From assembly GCA_020091685.1 (NCBI GenBank), contig CM034594.1, positions 1,660,403 through 1,724,402 on the forward strand: a stretch of DNA of 64,000 nt, written 5' to 3'. The stretch comes from Lutjanus erythropterus (Eukaryota > Chordata > Actinopteri > Lutjaniformes > Lutjanidae). The notes under the pieces are model-generated. The model was not told the origin of the DNA and did no database searches. It saw only the letters and a program-made list of their open reading frames with translations. The first letter of the stretch is position 1. Each line of letters opens with the position of its first letter. Of the stretch, positions 1-19,297 are shown one piece after another. The position numbers were made by a program, and so were the translations under genes.

Positions 1-1210
1 CATTTGCTAATTGTTTGTACCAGCAGGTGTGAGCCGTCTGTCGCATCATACTCACTGTGAGTGAGCGCTGGAGCCAGGGGAGGTCTATTCATGTGTGGTT
101 GCATGTGTGTAAATGTATGTGTGTGTGTGTAGAAGCAGAGTGGGTGTGGTGTTGGTGTGCATGTTTTTCAGTGACACATCTGTCAGACGAGCAGTGTTTC
201 AAGCTGTCTTCTCTCTCTGTGGAATTAAAGTGAAAATCCACAGCATGCGTGAAGGAAAATTGAATAAAGAAGCGATATTGGTCAGAAGATGTAATATACA
301 TGTAACATACATGAGCAGTAGACTGAGGCTGTAGGCTGCCATCTTGAGGTGACTGACTCAGTTAGTGCATGACATGTTTTGATATGTCTCTATAGATAAC
401 ATGCCGAACCTCTGACCTCCCTGTGGAGGAGGTAAAATGACGGTTGTATGTCATCTGTATATTAATAAAGAGCGTGATAGACTATAGTCACAAACAGAGT
501 TCTATGGTGTCTAATAGGACCACTGAAGGATTTATGGAAGCAATCATTAACAGTTTCACTATTGTGTTAACGGAAAACTCTGATGCAAATGAACCTACAG
601 TAGCATCAGAAGATTTCAAGAAATGTGTTATTATTTAACAGTTTAATCTGTATTAAGTCCGGTTAGATAGTTTAAGAGTGTACAAGGGTCTAATCCTGTG
701 TTTTTAGCTTTAATACGAGAGAAACCTTCTAGTAGATTCGGATGGTGTCTATATATTTCTAAAGTGTAATTATACTACTTCCACGCCGCAACAGACAGCA
801 TTAGAGCTTGTTGGACACTAATTCATCTTAATACTGCAAAGGAACATAATTTCAGTTAATTCTCACTCTGCTGTCTTTCATCATGAAATACAGTAATCCT
901 TCCTCAATGAGGTCAGGGTAAGATGACTTTCCACCTTTGTTTTATGCCCCAGGTATAATAAAGACCTAAAAACTGGAACATTTTATATGTTCTTCATAAC
1001 GAAAGTTTCACACAATAATTACAGCATGATGAGAAAAGATTTTGCAGACTAACTGAAATACATTATGAACACTTCATTACTGCTGACGCCAATGAACTCC
1101 TCAGATTCAGATACATTGGGTTCACAGTGGGTGTATATTAGAGGGGGAGGGTGCCCAGTGAGGCTGCTTATGTAAGGGTCAATTACTGAACTAAAAACTA
1201 AAAAGATGTT

Positions 1211-1270
<60 letters not shown>

Positions 1271-1431
1271 CAGCATCATCATGATGAAAACGAAATAAAA
1301 AAAAAAACTGCTGAAAAATACAAAACTAACTCTAAATAACTCTGCTGCACAGCTTGGTTTGTATCTCGGGTCATTTCAGGTTCATCTTCAGCATCAGACA
1401 CGTACCTGCAGCGACATCGTGCGGTGACAGG
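1..1431. other. Upstream flank of dmac2, no gene seen
   Basis: No open frame here looks like a coding exon. The stretch is AT-rich, with a short TG-rich patch near 100-135 and a TAA microsatellite near 1213-1270. The last 100 bases or so should hold the dmac2 promoter and 5' UTR, but no TATA box or other core element is clear enough to call. Confidence 0.6.
1213..1270. repeat. (TAA)n microsatellite
   Basis: About 19 near-perfect copies of a TAA/AAT triplet lie 160 bases before the dmac2 start. The poly-isoleucine frame on the other strand is produced by this repeat. Confidence 0.95.
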
Positions 1432-4400
1432 ATGAATAACAACAGACTTGTGCAAACGCGGAGATGCAACGTTTGTCACTTACGACTTTCCGTTGAACGG
1501 CGTGTAAACATGTCGGCATCCTTTAAGGTAAGTTACCCTTCAAATTTCGACTAAGCGCTTCGCCTATCCGACTGCATTAAAAAAGTTTTTAACGGCAGGT
1601 TATAACCTGTTACAAGGTCGTGTTTACAGTCAGATGAAAGCTGATAATGTTTGCTACTGTTAGCATTTTGCAAGAGGGCTATAACTTGCTAACTTGCTAT
1701 AACAGCATGCTGAATGTAGCTAATGTTAGCACAGATCTGAAGTTTGTAACGCTGCCTTCAATCATCTCAGGGTCTTAAAACTGAAAAATGGAAAATATTT
1801 TATGATACGTAGAGCGGCGATGAAAAATAGTTTCCTCCCTTTTTTCTGTATTATTATTTATTTACTAATATTTATTATTTGGGTTAATATCATGATTTGT
1901 GTCAGTAATGTTATGTTGTAATGTCATCCTTCTCATCTAACGGGCCTTGAATGTTAAATGGTGTCTGTTGTTGTTGTGACCATGCCCTGTATGCAGATTT
2001 TTCATTTTGATATTTTCCACACGATATGTTTACATGTTTTTTCAACACCTAATAATAACAATATCTTAGACGATAACAGAAAAAAGAAATAAAGAAAAAA
2101 CTAAGGCAAACAACAACAATAAATCGAGTAAAGCGAGACGACAGAATATTTGAAAAAATGGACTCTATACATCAACGAGCAGCACACAAAAAAAAAAAAC
2201 AAAAAAAACAAAAACAAAATTTGATCCACCATTTACATTTACATAGGGTATCCCCCAAGTCTCAAAAATAATTAATGGACTTTGTACAAACAAAACACTC
2301 AAATGCCTTATTTACCAAACTAATTTGACGTTCTTGTTAATATTTGGGGGATGTCTGAATGAATAAAATTAATACAGTTTTTCATTTAAATAAAATAAAA
2401 AACTAAAAAAAATAGTAAATAAAAAACATAAACAGTTGACAGTGCTATATTAGTTATCCTAGTAGAGTGGGTTTTGTTAATTAATATAATTTAATTTAAT
2501 TGACTTTGTCTCATATATCAAATTATCTATAAAAACAGTTAAATTCAGGAGGTTTCTTTTGTTTTTTTTCTTCAGGAGGGTAGTTTTCCTCAGAGTATGT
2601 AATGAACAGACTAAGATTCACTTAGACTTTTACTGACAATAACTGGAGGACAGTAGTGAACTGTACATTTTGAACTATGTTGCATGTATGAAAATAGTTT
2701 ATTAGAAACAAAGTATAATGCAGGACAGTAGTCACTGTTTCCTGTCCCTGTCTCAACTTTCTGTTTGTCTCCTCTGCCGGTCTGTACAGTGTCTACACAG
2801 ATGTTGCCAGCGCTCAGCTCTTCTCCTCATCGCTAGGCGACCATGGAGCTCTAGTTCAGTGTCTCCGCCTCCTCTGCACACGAGGCTCCTCCTCTTCCTC
2901 ACCCAGCGTTTCTATGATATAGAGATGCTCCTGAGGTGGAGGTCTCAGTGGAGGACAAAGGGAATTCAGAAGAAGAATGCGTAAGAAACATTTTGGCTGT
3001 CTTGAACATGGAGGTGCTCCCACACAGGTGCTGCTGCTGGTATACTGCCTGTACTGCTGGGTGAAGTCCAGTTGAAACAGGATGAATGAAATATAAACCA
3101 GCAGTTCTCAGGTGTAATAGATTTAATCAGGTTTAAATAATTGTTAAGTATATAATAAATGCACCCTTTTTGGCATTATAACACAGTTAAAAATTATAGC
3201 ACTAAAATAAAAGGTCAACACAGTTACCACTGAGCACATCCCCAAAATATACACTTACTTTTCCACATTAAGAGCTGACTGTGCCTGTAGTAAGTACAAT
3301 TATGTCACGTTTTATGGTCATAAGCATGCATACCTTTAGGCTCTGAAATAATGACTCTGACAAGAAGGCCAATTCAGATGCAGTTTGTCAAGTTTCTGCA
3401 GAAAATTGTCCATCACTGACTTTTCCCTACTGTCTTTCACAGTTACTATGGCTACACGCAGAGGTTTTATGGGCCAAACATAGCAGCAGCCTATTATATC
3501 CTGAGTATGAAGGGAGGATTTAGGTAAGTGCCATGTTCCCCTGCCACTGCACTGTTGTCTGCCAGATGTATGCACTATAGATTTAAAGTTATAATATGTA
3601 ATATCTCCACATTAAAATGTCTAAAAACGCATGACCTGTGTTATATATTTTTTGGAGCTGTGTACTTAAATTATCCCAAACGTTTCCAGCAATGTTCAAA
3701 TTATGTGATTTATTCCTAGTAGTCCTTGTAACTTGTGGGAAAACATGTAACATGAATAAAACTTTGTTACCTCATCCATGAATATGATGTCTACCTGAGT
3801 CATGGCAGGTAGATGGTTGTTTCAAAATGAAGACAAAACCTCCCATTATCCCGCACTACTTCACGCTGTCATCACACCACAGCTTTTATCATTGTTATAG
3901 TGTGAGAGAAACCTCTAGTGGCAGAATTTATGTATTTTGTGTTTGAGATTAAAGAGAATTTGCCTTCTTTTTTAAAAAAAAAAGACTGTTGATCTCCGTC
4001 TTCAGGCTGATCACACAACTTATTTAGTTACAACTCTTAAAAAATGGCATGAGAGGAGGCAGCAACTGTTTTCTTAACTGTTTATGTGTTTTTCTGTACG
4101 AAATAAGTTCATGGAAGTTGACTGCAGTCAAGTATTTATTTCATGTAAGGCTGCAAGTAATGACTATTTTAACTAATGACCGATTTGCTGATTATTTTGT
4201 CAAATAATCAGTTAAGTGTTTGGTTTACAACATGTCTGAAAATTGTGAAAAATAACCATCAGAAGTTCCCAGAATGGCAACTGTCCAAAGCTCAAAGATT
4301 TTGAATTACAATGACATGAAACAGAGAAGAGGAGCAAAATTTCACACTGAAAAAGTGAAGGTTTTAGAGGTTTTTCTTGAAAATGATGAGTAATAAATTA

Positions 4401-5374
4401 GATTGACAGGGGACTGACTGCATGTTTGCATTTGATATCTTCAAATGAGTTCAAAATGCACTGAACACATTCAAAAAATGCTTTGGCTGATTACTTGTTC
4501 TGGCACATTTTTAACAGTTAACATTTTGTATACAGTGTTGTATCTCATTATATACTTGCATAATATCAGTAAAAAGGTAGCAGAGATGAAAATATATTAG
4601 TTATGTTTCACATGTGCTGCTGTGATCCAGTTTTCATGTGATTGTCTGTGTTGTGTCCTCAGGTATGTCGGCCAGTCTCAGTGGTTCCATGCAGACCAGA
4701 GGGGCAAGTTTAATTGGGACTTCTTGGATCACAAAGACTCACCCCTAGAGGAAATAAACATGAGCTACACACTCATCAACTACAGAGGACTGGAGAACCT
4801 GGGTAATGAGCTGCAACTCAGCCTTGTTTTTTTTTTTTTTAACTTCTGCTGTAACCTAATTTTCTTTCTCTCTGGCACATGTACTATTCTACTTCATTTA
4901 AATTATATTTATCATCAAAATTCAGTGTTTCTGTTTGTCCTCCCTCAGAGGGGCAGCGATCTGTGCGAACTCTGTCATTACGAGGATGTCCTGAGGTGGA
5001 TGACTGGTTCCTGGCCAGGCTCCATATGTTGCAGGACTCTCTGGAGGAACTGGATATCTCTCACTGTCCACGCATCACTACAGGCGGCCTGGCAGCACTC
5101 AGGAATCTCAAGTAATTATCCAAACACTCAAAACACAGCCACATAGTATTACCGAAACACCACTATTGTAGTAAAATCCCTTCTTTTTCTGTATTTCAGA
5201 GGACTGCGGCGTCTGGACGTGTCATCCATCCCCGGGATTTCAAGTCCTGGGTTGGTCATCATCCTGCTAGAGGAGATGTTACCCCAATGTCAGATCACCG
5301 CCACTGGTTACGACCTTAGCCTGAAGCAGGAAAGAGGAGAGGGGAGTGAGGAGCCAATGCAGGGCCAGAGGTAG
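1432..5374 (+). CDS. dmac2: Distal membrane arm assembly component 2 (ATP5SL-like)
   Basis: Coding exons are 1432-1527, 2790-2980, 3443-3523, 4663-4802, 4949-5111 and 5200-5374; all have GT-AG borders and the phases join to 281 aa. DMAC2 (formerly ATP5SL) is a mitochondrial inner-membrane protein needed to build the distal membrane arm of respiratory complex I (family knowledge). Seen in the sequence: a basic, Ser/Arg-rich N-terminus typical of a mitochondrial presequence, a conserved block around FLTQRFYDIE in exon 2, and leucine-rich repeats in exons 4-6 (for example SLEELDISHCPRITTGGL and LRRLDVSSIPGISSPGL) ending with EEMLPQCQITATGYD. This order matches vertebrate DMAC2. A second in-frame ATG at 1510 (residue 27) opens directly into the presequence and may be the true start, giving 255 aa. 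Sirt2 follows in the same direction 1.8 kb away. Confidence 0.9.
3575..3955 (+). repeat. Interspersed repeat, family X copy 1 (dmac2 intron 3)
   Basis: The sequence around AAAATGTCTAAAAACGC, TTTCCAGCAATGTTCAAA and the end near CCTCTAGTGGCAGAATTTA recurs at 28935-29345, and reversed at 44290-44750. The copies are diverged. The family is not identified; a non-autonomous DNA transposon or SINE is likely. Confidence 0.7.
4146..4500 (+). mobile_element. Degenerate hAT-type miniature element (dmac2 intron 3)
   Basis: It begins with GGCTGCAAGTAATGACTATT and runs into a body with repeated TAAT/ATTA words and AAATTGTGAAAAATAACCATC. It belongs to the same family as the clearer copies at 49255-50570, whose ends read GGGCTGCAACTAA. 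The far end is not resolved. Confidence 0.55.
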
Positions 5375-7214
5375 GGCAGGGGCAGACATGGGAATCGGAG
5401 GAATCAAAAGACTTAGTTCAGAGAGAGAGTCCTCTGAGAGAGCTCAGCTGTCAATGCAGTGACCAGTAGTCTGACAGAGAGGGCGCTGATGGAGCAGACA
5501 GACTTGCAGAGGAAACATCTGACAGAAGAAGAGAGGAGGCAACAAGTCTGATTTTTGCAGCTATATAGCTAACACATCTTCTTTGTCATGTAGGACCAAA
5601 CAGTTTGCTCGTCACAGACAAAGTCCACCTTAGAAACAAATGAATTTTTTCAACTGACATCAAGTGTTCACACACTCCACCAGGATGAACTGTTACAAAC
5701 TCGTATTTGGACACTGGCATCAATCAGCTGGATGTAAGCATGTGAATAAAGCTGAAATGATTAGTTGATAAATCATTTGATTGAAAGAAAATTTGTTGCC
5801 ATCTACTTTTATAATCAATTAATCATTTCACTCTTTTTTCATGCAACAATGTCAAAAATTTGTTTCTTAAATGTGAGGATTTGCTGATTTTCCTCATCAT
5901 TTATGGTTTTGGACTTTTGTTTGGACAAAAGAAGCTATTTGAAGACGTCACTTTGGGCTCTATGAAATTGTGATGAGCATATTTTACTTTTTTTTTTTCA
6001 TTTTATCAACTAATTTCATGATTAATTGTGAAATTAATGTGCAAATTAACAAAATTATGAAAAATTGCGATAGCACTACATGTGAAAAAGCAAAAAATAC
6101 AGCAAGTGTGGCAGAAATTTAGCATTTTCTAAATTTACATTTCAGGAACTGAACAAAACCCTGTTTTTAAAATGACTGAATACTGTGTCGTCAAAGTTGG
6201 TGGCTCTTTTCAATACTTTTCATTGGTTAAACATTTGTAAAACCCACAGACAAATGTAACGGGTGACCAAGAGCACTGACAAAAACAAAATATTAAGATA
6301 GGAGGTTTCTGCCTGACAGTGACGATATTATCACAGTCTGCTTGTGTTGTTTTCCTCCAGAATTAATTTGTCAAGAGTGTGCACATTTATGGTATTTAAA
6401 AAAAATCTCTGCACAGTCATGTCTGTCTCAAGCAAATAATACTTTGTCAGCATATGACATGTTTTTCTTTGCTGAAATGTAAATATGATTGTAAATGTAC
6501 TGAATAAAGATTTTATTTATTGATATCATGATTATTGTAAATTTATCGCCTTCACCTGTGAATCCACAAGTGCTATTTAAAAAGACAATAAAAACCAGGT
6601 GGCCACACATCACAATGTGTCTGCATGTATTTCTAATCTTCACTGTTGAAGCTTATGTGAGGAAACTAAAGCCCATAATCCAGTACGAGCCTTGTACTCC
6701 AGCAGGGTCCGACCCCACAGTGGACAGATGAAGACACCAGTAACCTCCACCTCTGCTACTGGGAGAAAAGAGTGAATGGGGATTAAGAAACTGCTGCTGT
6801 TGTATGTAAAGATACAATCTACAATGATTTGGTAGCCAGATTTGAAATTAACACAACTTGTTGTATCAGCTACTTCATATCACATTTTGGGTAGTATTGA
6901 CTGCTTTAAGGTCTTACTCAAAAAAACCTTGAGTAAACATTCAATTTCTGATGTAACCCACGTCAGTTAACACTGAGTTTGTCGAACATTCAGAGTTGCA
7001 GGTGACATTTTAAGATTTTGAACTGCCGTAGGAACCAATGTCATGGGAACAACTAGGTCACAGTAAACACGGATCGTGTTCCTGACGGACAACAACAAGA
7101 CCTCGAAGCTGAGTGCTAACTGTGGTGGATAGCTGTCGTAACTTGGTCAAATTTGGGATTTAAATTCATTGTCAGTCGGATCCTTGTGGTTAAAGGGTCT
7201 CAGCAGACGGATAA
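5375..7214. other. dmac2 3' UTR and dmac2-sirt2 intergenic region
   Basis: The dmac2 3' UTR runs to about 5770. A diverged, inverted copy of the GGCTGCAACTAA-type element lies near 5750-6060. The rest to about 7000 is AT-rich with no coding signal. The stretch before 7215 should hold the sirt2 promoter and 5' UTR. Confidence 0.55.
5745..5750 (+). terminator. Candidate dmac2 poly(A) signal
   Basis: A canonical AATAAA lies 371 bases after the dmac2 stop. Another AATAAA lies near 6503. Which one is used cannot be told from sequence. Confidence 0.45.
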
Positions 7215-15332
<8,118 letters not shown>

Positions 15333-15546
15333 CTCATTAAAAAGCTCCCTTTTGCAGAAAAAACACTGTAGTGATGTCATGGTTTGGAGTTGGCCCTGAA
15401 GGCGAGATTATGATACCAGGGTTTTTATTTGGAAGTGAAACTCATTTTCCATCTGTGGACATTTAATTCCTCTGGACATCCTCACAGGACATCCCTGTGT
15501 TTTATGCTCCTGTCCTCTTTATATCAGTAATTTGCACTTTATTGTC

Positions 15547-15552
15547 ATTAAA
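15547..15552 (+). terminator. Candidate sirt2 poly(A) signal at a transposon edge
   Basis: ATTAAA, a common variant signal, lies 215 bases after the sirt2 stop. It overlaps the TTAA target site and first base of TTAA element copy B, so the insertion could have shaped the transcript end. The choice over other sites is inference. Confidence 0.35.
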
Positions 15553-16192
15553 GGGAAGTTTCAGACTATTTTATGTGGGGTTGTGTGAGGTACTCATCCA
15601 TAGTCAGTGTATTACCTACAGTAGCTCCTGGTTGGCATGCTTCTAGTTTGGAGAAGCAGAGAGGAGTATCAGCGTGAAAGCTAAGAAATGAATTGCATCA
15701 GCAGCAAAATGTAGTTTAGCCATTTAAAAAAGGTCCATCTAAAAGAAATCAGTATTAGTAAAGGTGTACACTATATTTTTATAGTCAGTGTTTTATGATA
15801 GTTCAGGTTCAACAAAGTTGCACAATAACACAAACAAACTAGCAGATCGAGGCAGCGGTGGACCAGCAACTATAGAGTTTGGTTGGTTTGGAGAGAGCGA
15901 TATTCATCTCTCACATTTCTTTTCTGACCGTTTCGAAGGCTGTCTGACGGCAAAGGACAGCAGTGGAAATATTCTAAATATAGTGTGCTCTTAAACTGAT
16001 ACTGAATTTTGTAGGTAGACATTTTTTAAGTTGCTAAAATACCTTTTGTTGCTGACCTTGTCCACTGCAACAGCAAGCAGCTTAGTTTCCGTGCTGGTAC
16101 TCTTCTATGCTTCTCCAAACCGGGGAGGGTTGCCAACTGGCATCAATAAATTCCTCATAACAACCCCACATCAAATAATCCAAACTACCCCT
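15552..16192. mobile_element. Long-inverted-repeat element between TTAA sites (copy B)
   Basis: It is flanked by TTAA at 15548-15551 and 16193-16196. The left end AGGGAAGTTTCAGACTATTT and the right end (reverse strand AGGGGTAGTTTGGATTATTT) are inverted repeats. Both arms match copy A, including GTGGGGTTGTGTGAGGTA, ATAGTCAGTGTATTACC and GCTTCTAGTTTGGAGAAGCA. No transposase is present. Confidence 0.85.
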
Positions 16193-18650
16193 TTAATCTA
16201 CTTTATTTTTTATTATTTTTCACATTAGCTCACACTTATCTCAGCTGTATTGTTCTGTCTGAGGCAGGTTTAATTGCAATAGATAGTGGCATTGTTCAAA
16301 TATATCCAGAGCCTGGAAGGTGGTCAATATCTCTGAAACCCTGACAGCGTGATCATGGCTCTGCTGAATTAAAGGACATGCTACAGCATTGCCTCAAACC
16401 AACAAGTGAACATCTGATGGAGTTATTTGGCCAAACCACCTCAAATGTCTTCACTTCATTGATTATCTGATTTCAGTTTAAGCTTCCTCAAAAGATAACC
16501 AGACTGTTTTATATTTTTATCTCTGTCATCTTTTCCCCCCGAGCCAAAATCTATTGGTCTGATTGGTCAGTAACTTCTTGAAATACTTCCTTATAAGTGA
16601 ACTAAGGTAGTTGTAAATATAACAGTAGGAAGAATTAAGAATTGGTAATGTGGAACTTTAAAATGTTAAAATTAACAGTGTTTTTCCTGTGTGTAAATGC
16701 TTTGACTTCTTTTAACACAATGTTTTCAGATATTTACAGAACACACAAAATAACAGTAACTTTGCTTAAGTCTCTACAGTCAGAACCTGAGTTGGTTATT
16801 TAGTTGATTTGCCTTTTAAATCTTTGGGGATAGATAATGTGAGACACAAGACAGATAAACAGATAATAATTGCTAAAATAGGTATAATGATGTATATGAA
16901 GGTGTTGTTTCATTGGAAACTGTGGGCTATCTGAAGAAGCATGAATTGTTACATAATGAGATTAAAAAAATACAGGGGGTTTACACAATTGCGTAAACAT
17001 CTGTACAAAAATAATGGAAATCAATGCAAAAATGTTGCAATAAATTTGACCTTTGTAAAGCTGATGCTCCCCTTTGTTGTGACTGTGTCAGAGACCCTTT
17101 GTTTAGAGACAAATCTTAATGTTTGTAGGATATAGAAACTCATTAGATACTGGGTTATAATAAACTATCCCATCATTTGCTAAACTACATACAGGCGTAT
17201 AAACTGCACACTTATACCAAGTTTAATAACGACCAGATAAGCTTTCATGAAATTATGCAACATTGTGATAGTCCACAAAAATACACACACAAAAACCAAC
17301 AAAAATCAAATCAACCCTGAGTTACTTCAGTTGAATCTTTGTAGTTGATGATTAAGAATAAAAAAAACAATAGGATAAAAGTGAATGTGGAAGCGTCATT
17401 AGAATAGTTTGTGGCACCACCATCTGAAGTACTGCTGTCATAATATATTCAACACATATTTTCATTCCCACTAACAGTAGTTTCACAATGGAAAGGTTGA
17501 ATGACTTATATGATGGAGTTGTGGAAGTCCACGTGATGGTTGACATGACGGTGGCATGGCTACTTTCAGACGCTGACTGGCCACATTTGGGTCACTTTTA
17601 TTGTGTATTTTTATTTTTGAAATATGCTAATATGCTAGTACAAAAGTGTTGCTTTAAGTGCTTAAGGTGATACTTAGTGCTTAATTAAATTCTTTAATAT
17701 TTTTCACCATCCAGAGGCTTTTACTTAGACAGTGTTTACTTTGTCTCAACCTAAATTTTGTTCTGAGGAACTTGTGGCACCAGATGAAATTGGTTAGAAT
17801 ATAAATTTAATAAAGCAACAGCCTACAGCCAAGCTACTGGCTCTGTGAAGGGTTTACTTAGGCACAATAGTACTCTTAACTAAATGCTAATGTGCCCCAA
17901 TGACAAAGCTAACGGGTATAATGATATATTTTAGCATGTTGGTGTGCTAACATGAAGCACAGTGTTAATGCTTAAAAAATAGAGATGAAGACGTGATTAA
18001 ACTGTTAAGCTACTGCCATTTTTTTCTTTATTTTGACAGGACAAGCCAGTTAGCTGATGCAATTAGTTGGTTTTTGGCTGGTTTGGTTTTATTGATCCCA
18101 GCCATGTTGGTCATTGCTCTTACAGAGATCATGATGATGGCAGGAAATGGTTCACACAGACAGTGTGACAGCACTTCATGTGAAAGGACGACCCTGAGTC
18201 TTCTTGCCACGGAAATGCTGACCAATCAGCAACACCTCTAGCTGCGGTTTCCGTGAGCGGGGGGATTGTTGGGCAGCCAGCAAACCAAACTGTGCGTGCA
18301 TGAGATAAAATAGACACAAAGACTCTCAGTCAATCTAGCCTCTGTTCTTTCTCCCTTTAATAGTTCTACTATTTCTCCTGCATATATACATCTCTAACTG
18401 ATGGATTCAAAGCTGAGTGTTGCATCTGTTTGTGCATTTCTCCCTCAGCTGCAAGATAAAATCTGAGAGAGAAAATCTCAGAGTTGTGGTGAAGCGTTTT
18501 CAGGACAACTTTGCAGCTTTTTACCATTCATCATTTCTGAGCAGCAGACAGAAACAGGGCTGCAGGGAGAAAAAAATAGGCACATGTAGCTCTTTAGAGA
18601 CCATGCAGTGTGTCTTGACTGTGAGCTGGGTTAACCACATGCAGACTTGA

Positions 18651-19267
18651 GGGGAGGGGAGGCTGAAGGAGGCGCTGTGATGAAAGATCAGCTGAACAGT
18701 TAGTCAGTTTCACATAAAAATTGAAAGTGCATTAAATACCAGCGTGTGCAGACGACAGAAGGAGGCAAACGTGGCGGCCATACGACAGTTATCTGCATTT
18801 TGAAATATAAAATACTCTGTCCGTTACACCAGGAAACTTCTTGAGGATGTTTGTGAGCTTCCTTTTTTAAGGTATTTTGAGCTCTTGAGCAACATTTTGT
18901 ACTGTGCAGAAAGGAAGAGATCAAGAGAGAGAAGATTGCAACATGTGGAGAAATGTGCTAATAGTGTAGAGGAGAGAAGACACATGAACTAACTGAGCCA
19001 GACCAACTCATGTAAGTACCAACCATTTCTATACCATCAATAAGCTAGTGTTAAAGCCTTTTTCTGAAAGTCTGTTGATTTGTTTTGTCGAATTATTGAA
19101 AAATCATTGTTCAAAAATCCAAATATTCATGAAATTCAAAACTTGGACCAAAAAAAGATGAATTTTAACCTTAATTTTGCCTTACTGAGCATGAGGGCAT
19201 CAGCAGTCCTAATCTATGTTGTCTACATGTGACTTACGTTCTCATCCGTTTATGTGCATATATGCAG
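18651..19267 (+). promoter_or_regulatory. Probable rinl 5' UTR exon and intron 1
   Basis: A good donor, CAT|GTAAGT, ends a likely non-coding exon at 19011. The next exon begins after an acceptor at 19267, 30 bases before the chosen ATG. The transcription start is not determined. Confidence 0.4.
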
Positions 19268-19297
19268 ACGGCTATAGATGCACATAAACGTGTCCAT

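Larger units (their letters stand above)
15333..18650. other. sirt2 3' UTR and sirt2-rinl intergenic region
   Basis: It contains the sirt2 3' end, TTAA element copy B and about 2.4 kb of AT-rich DNA from 16193 with no coding exon I can support. Confidence 0.6.
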
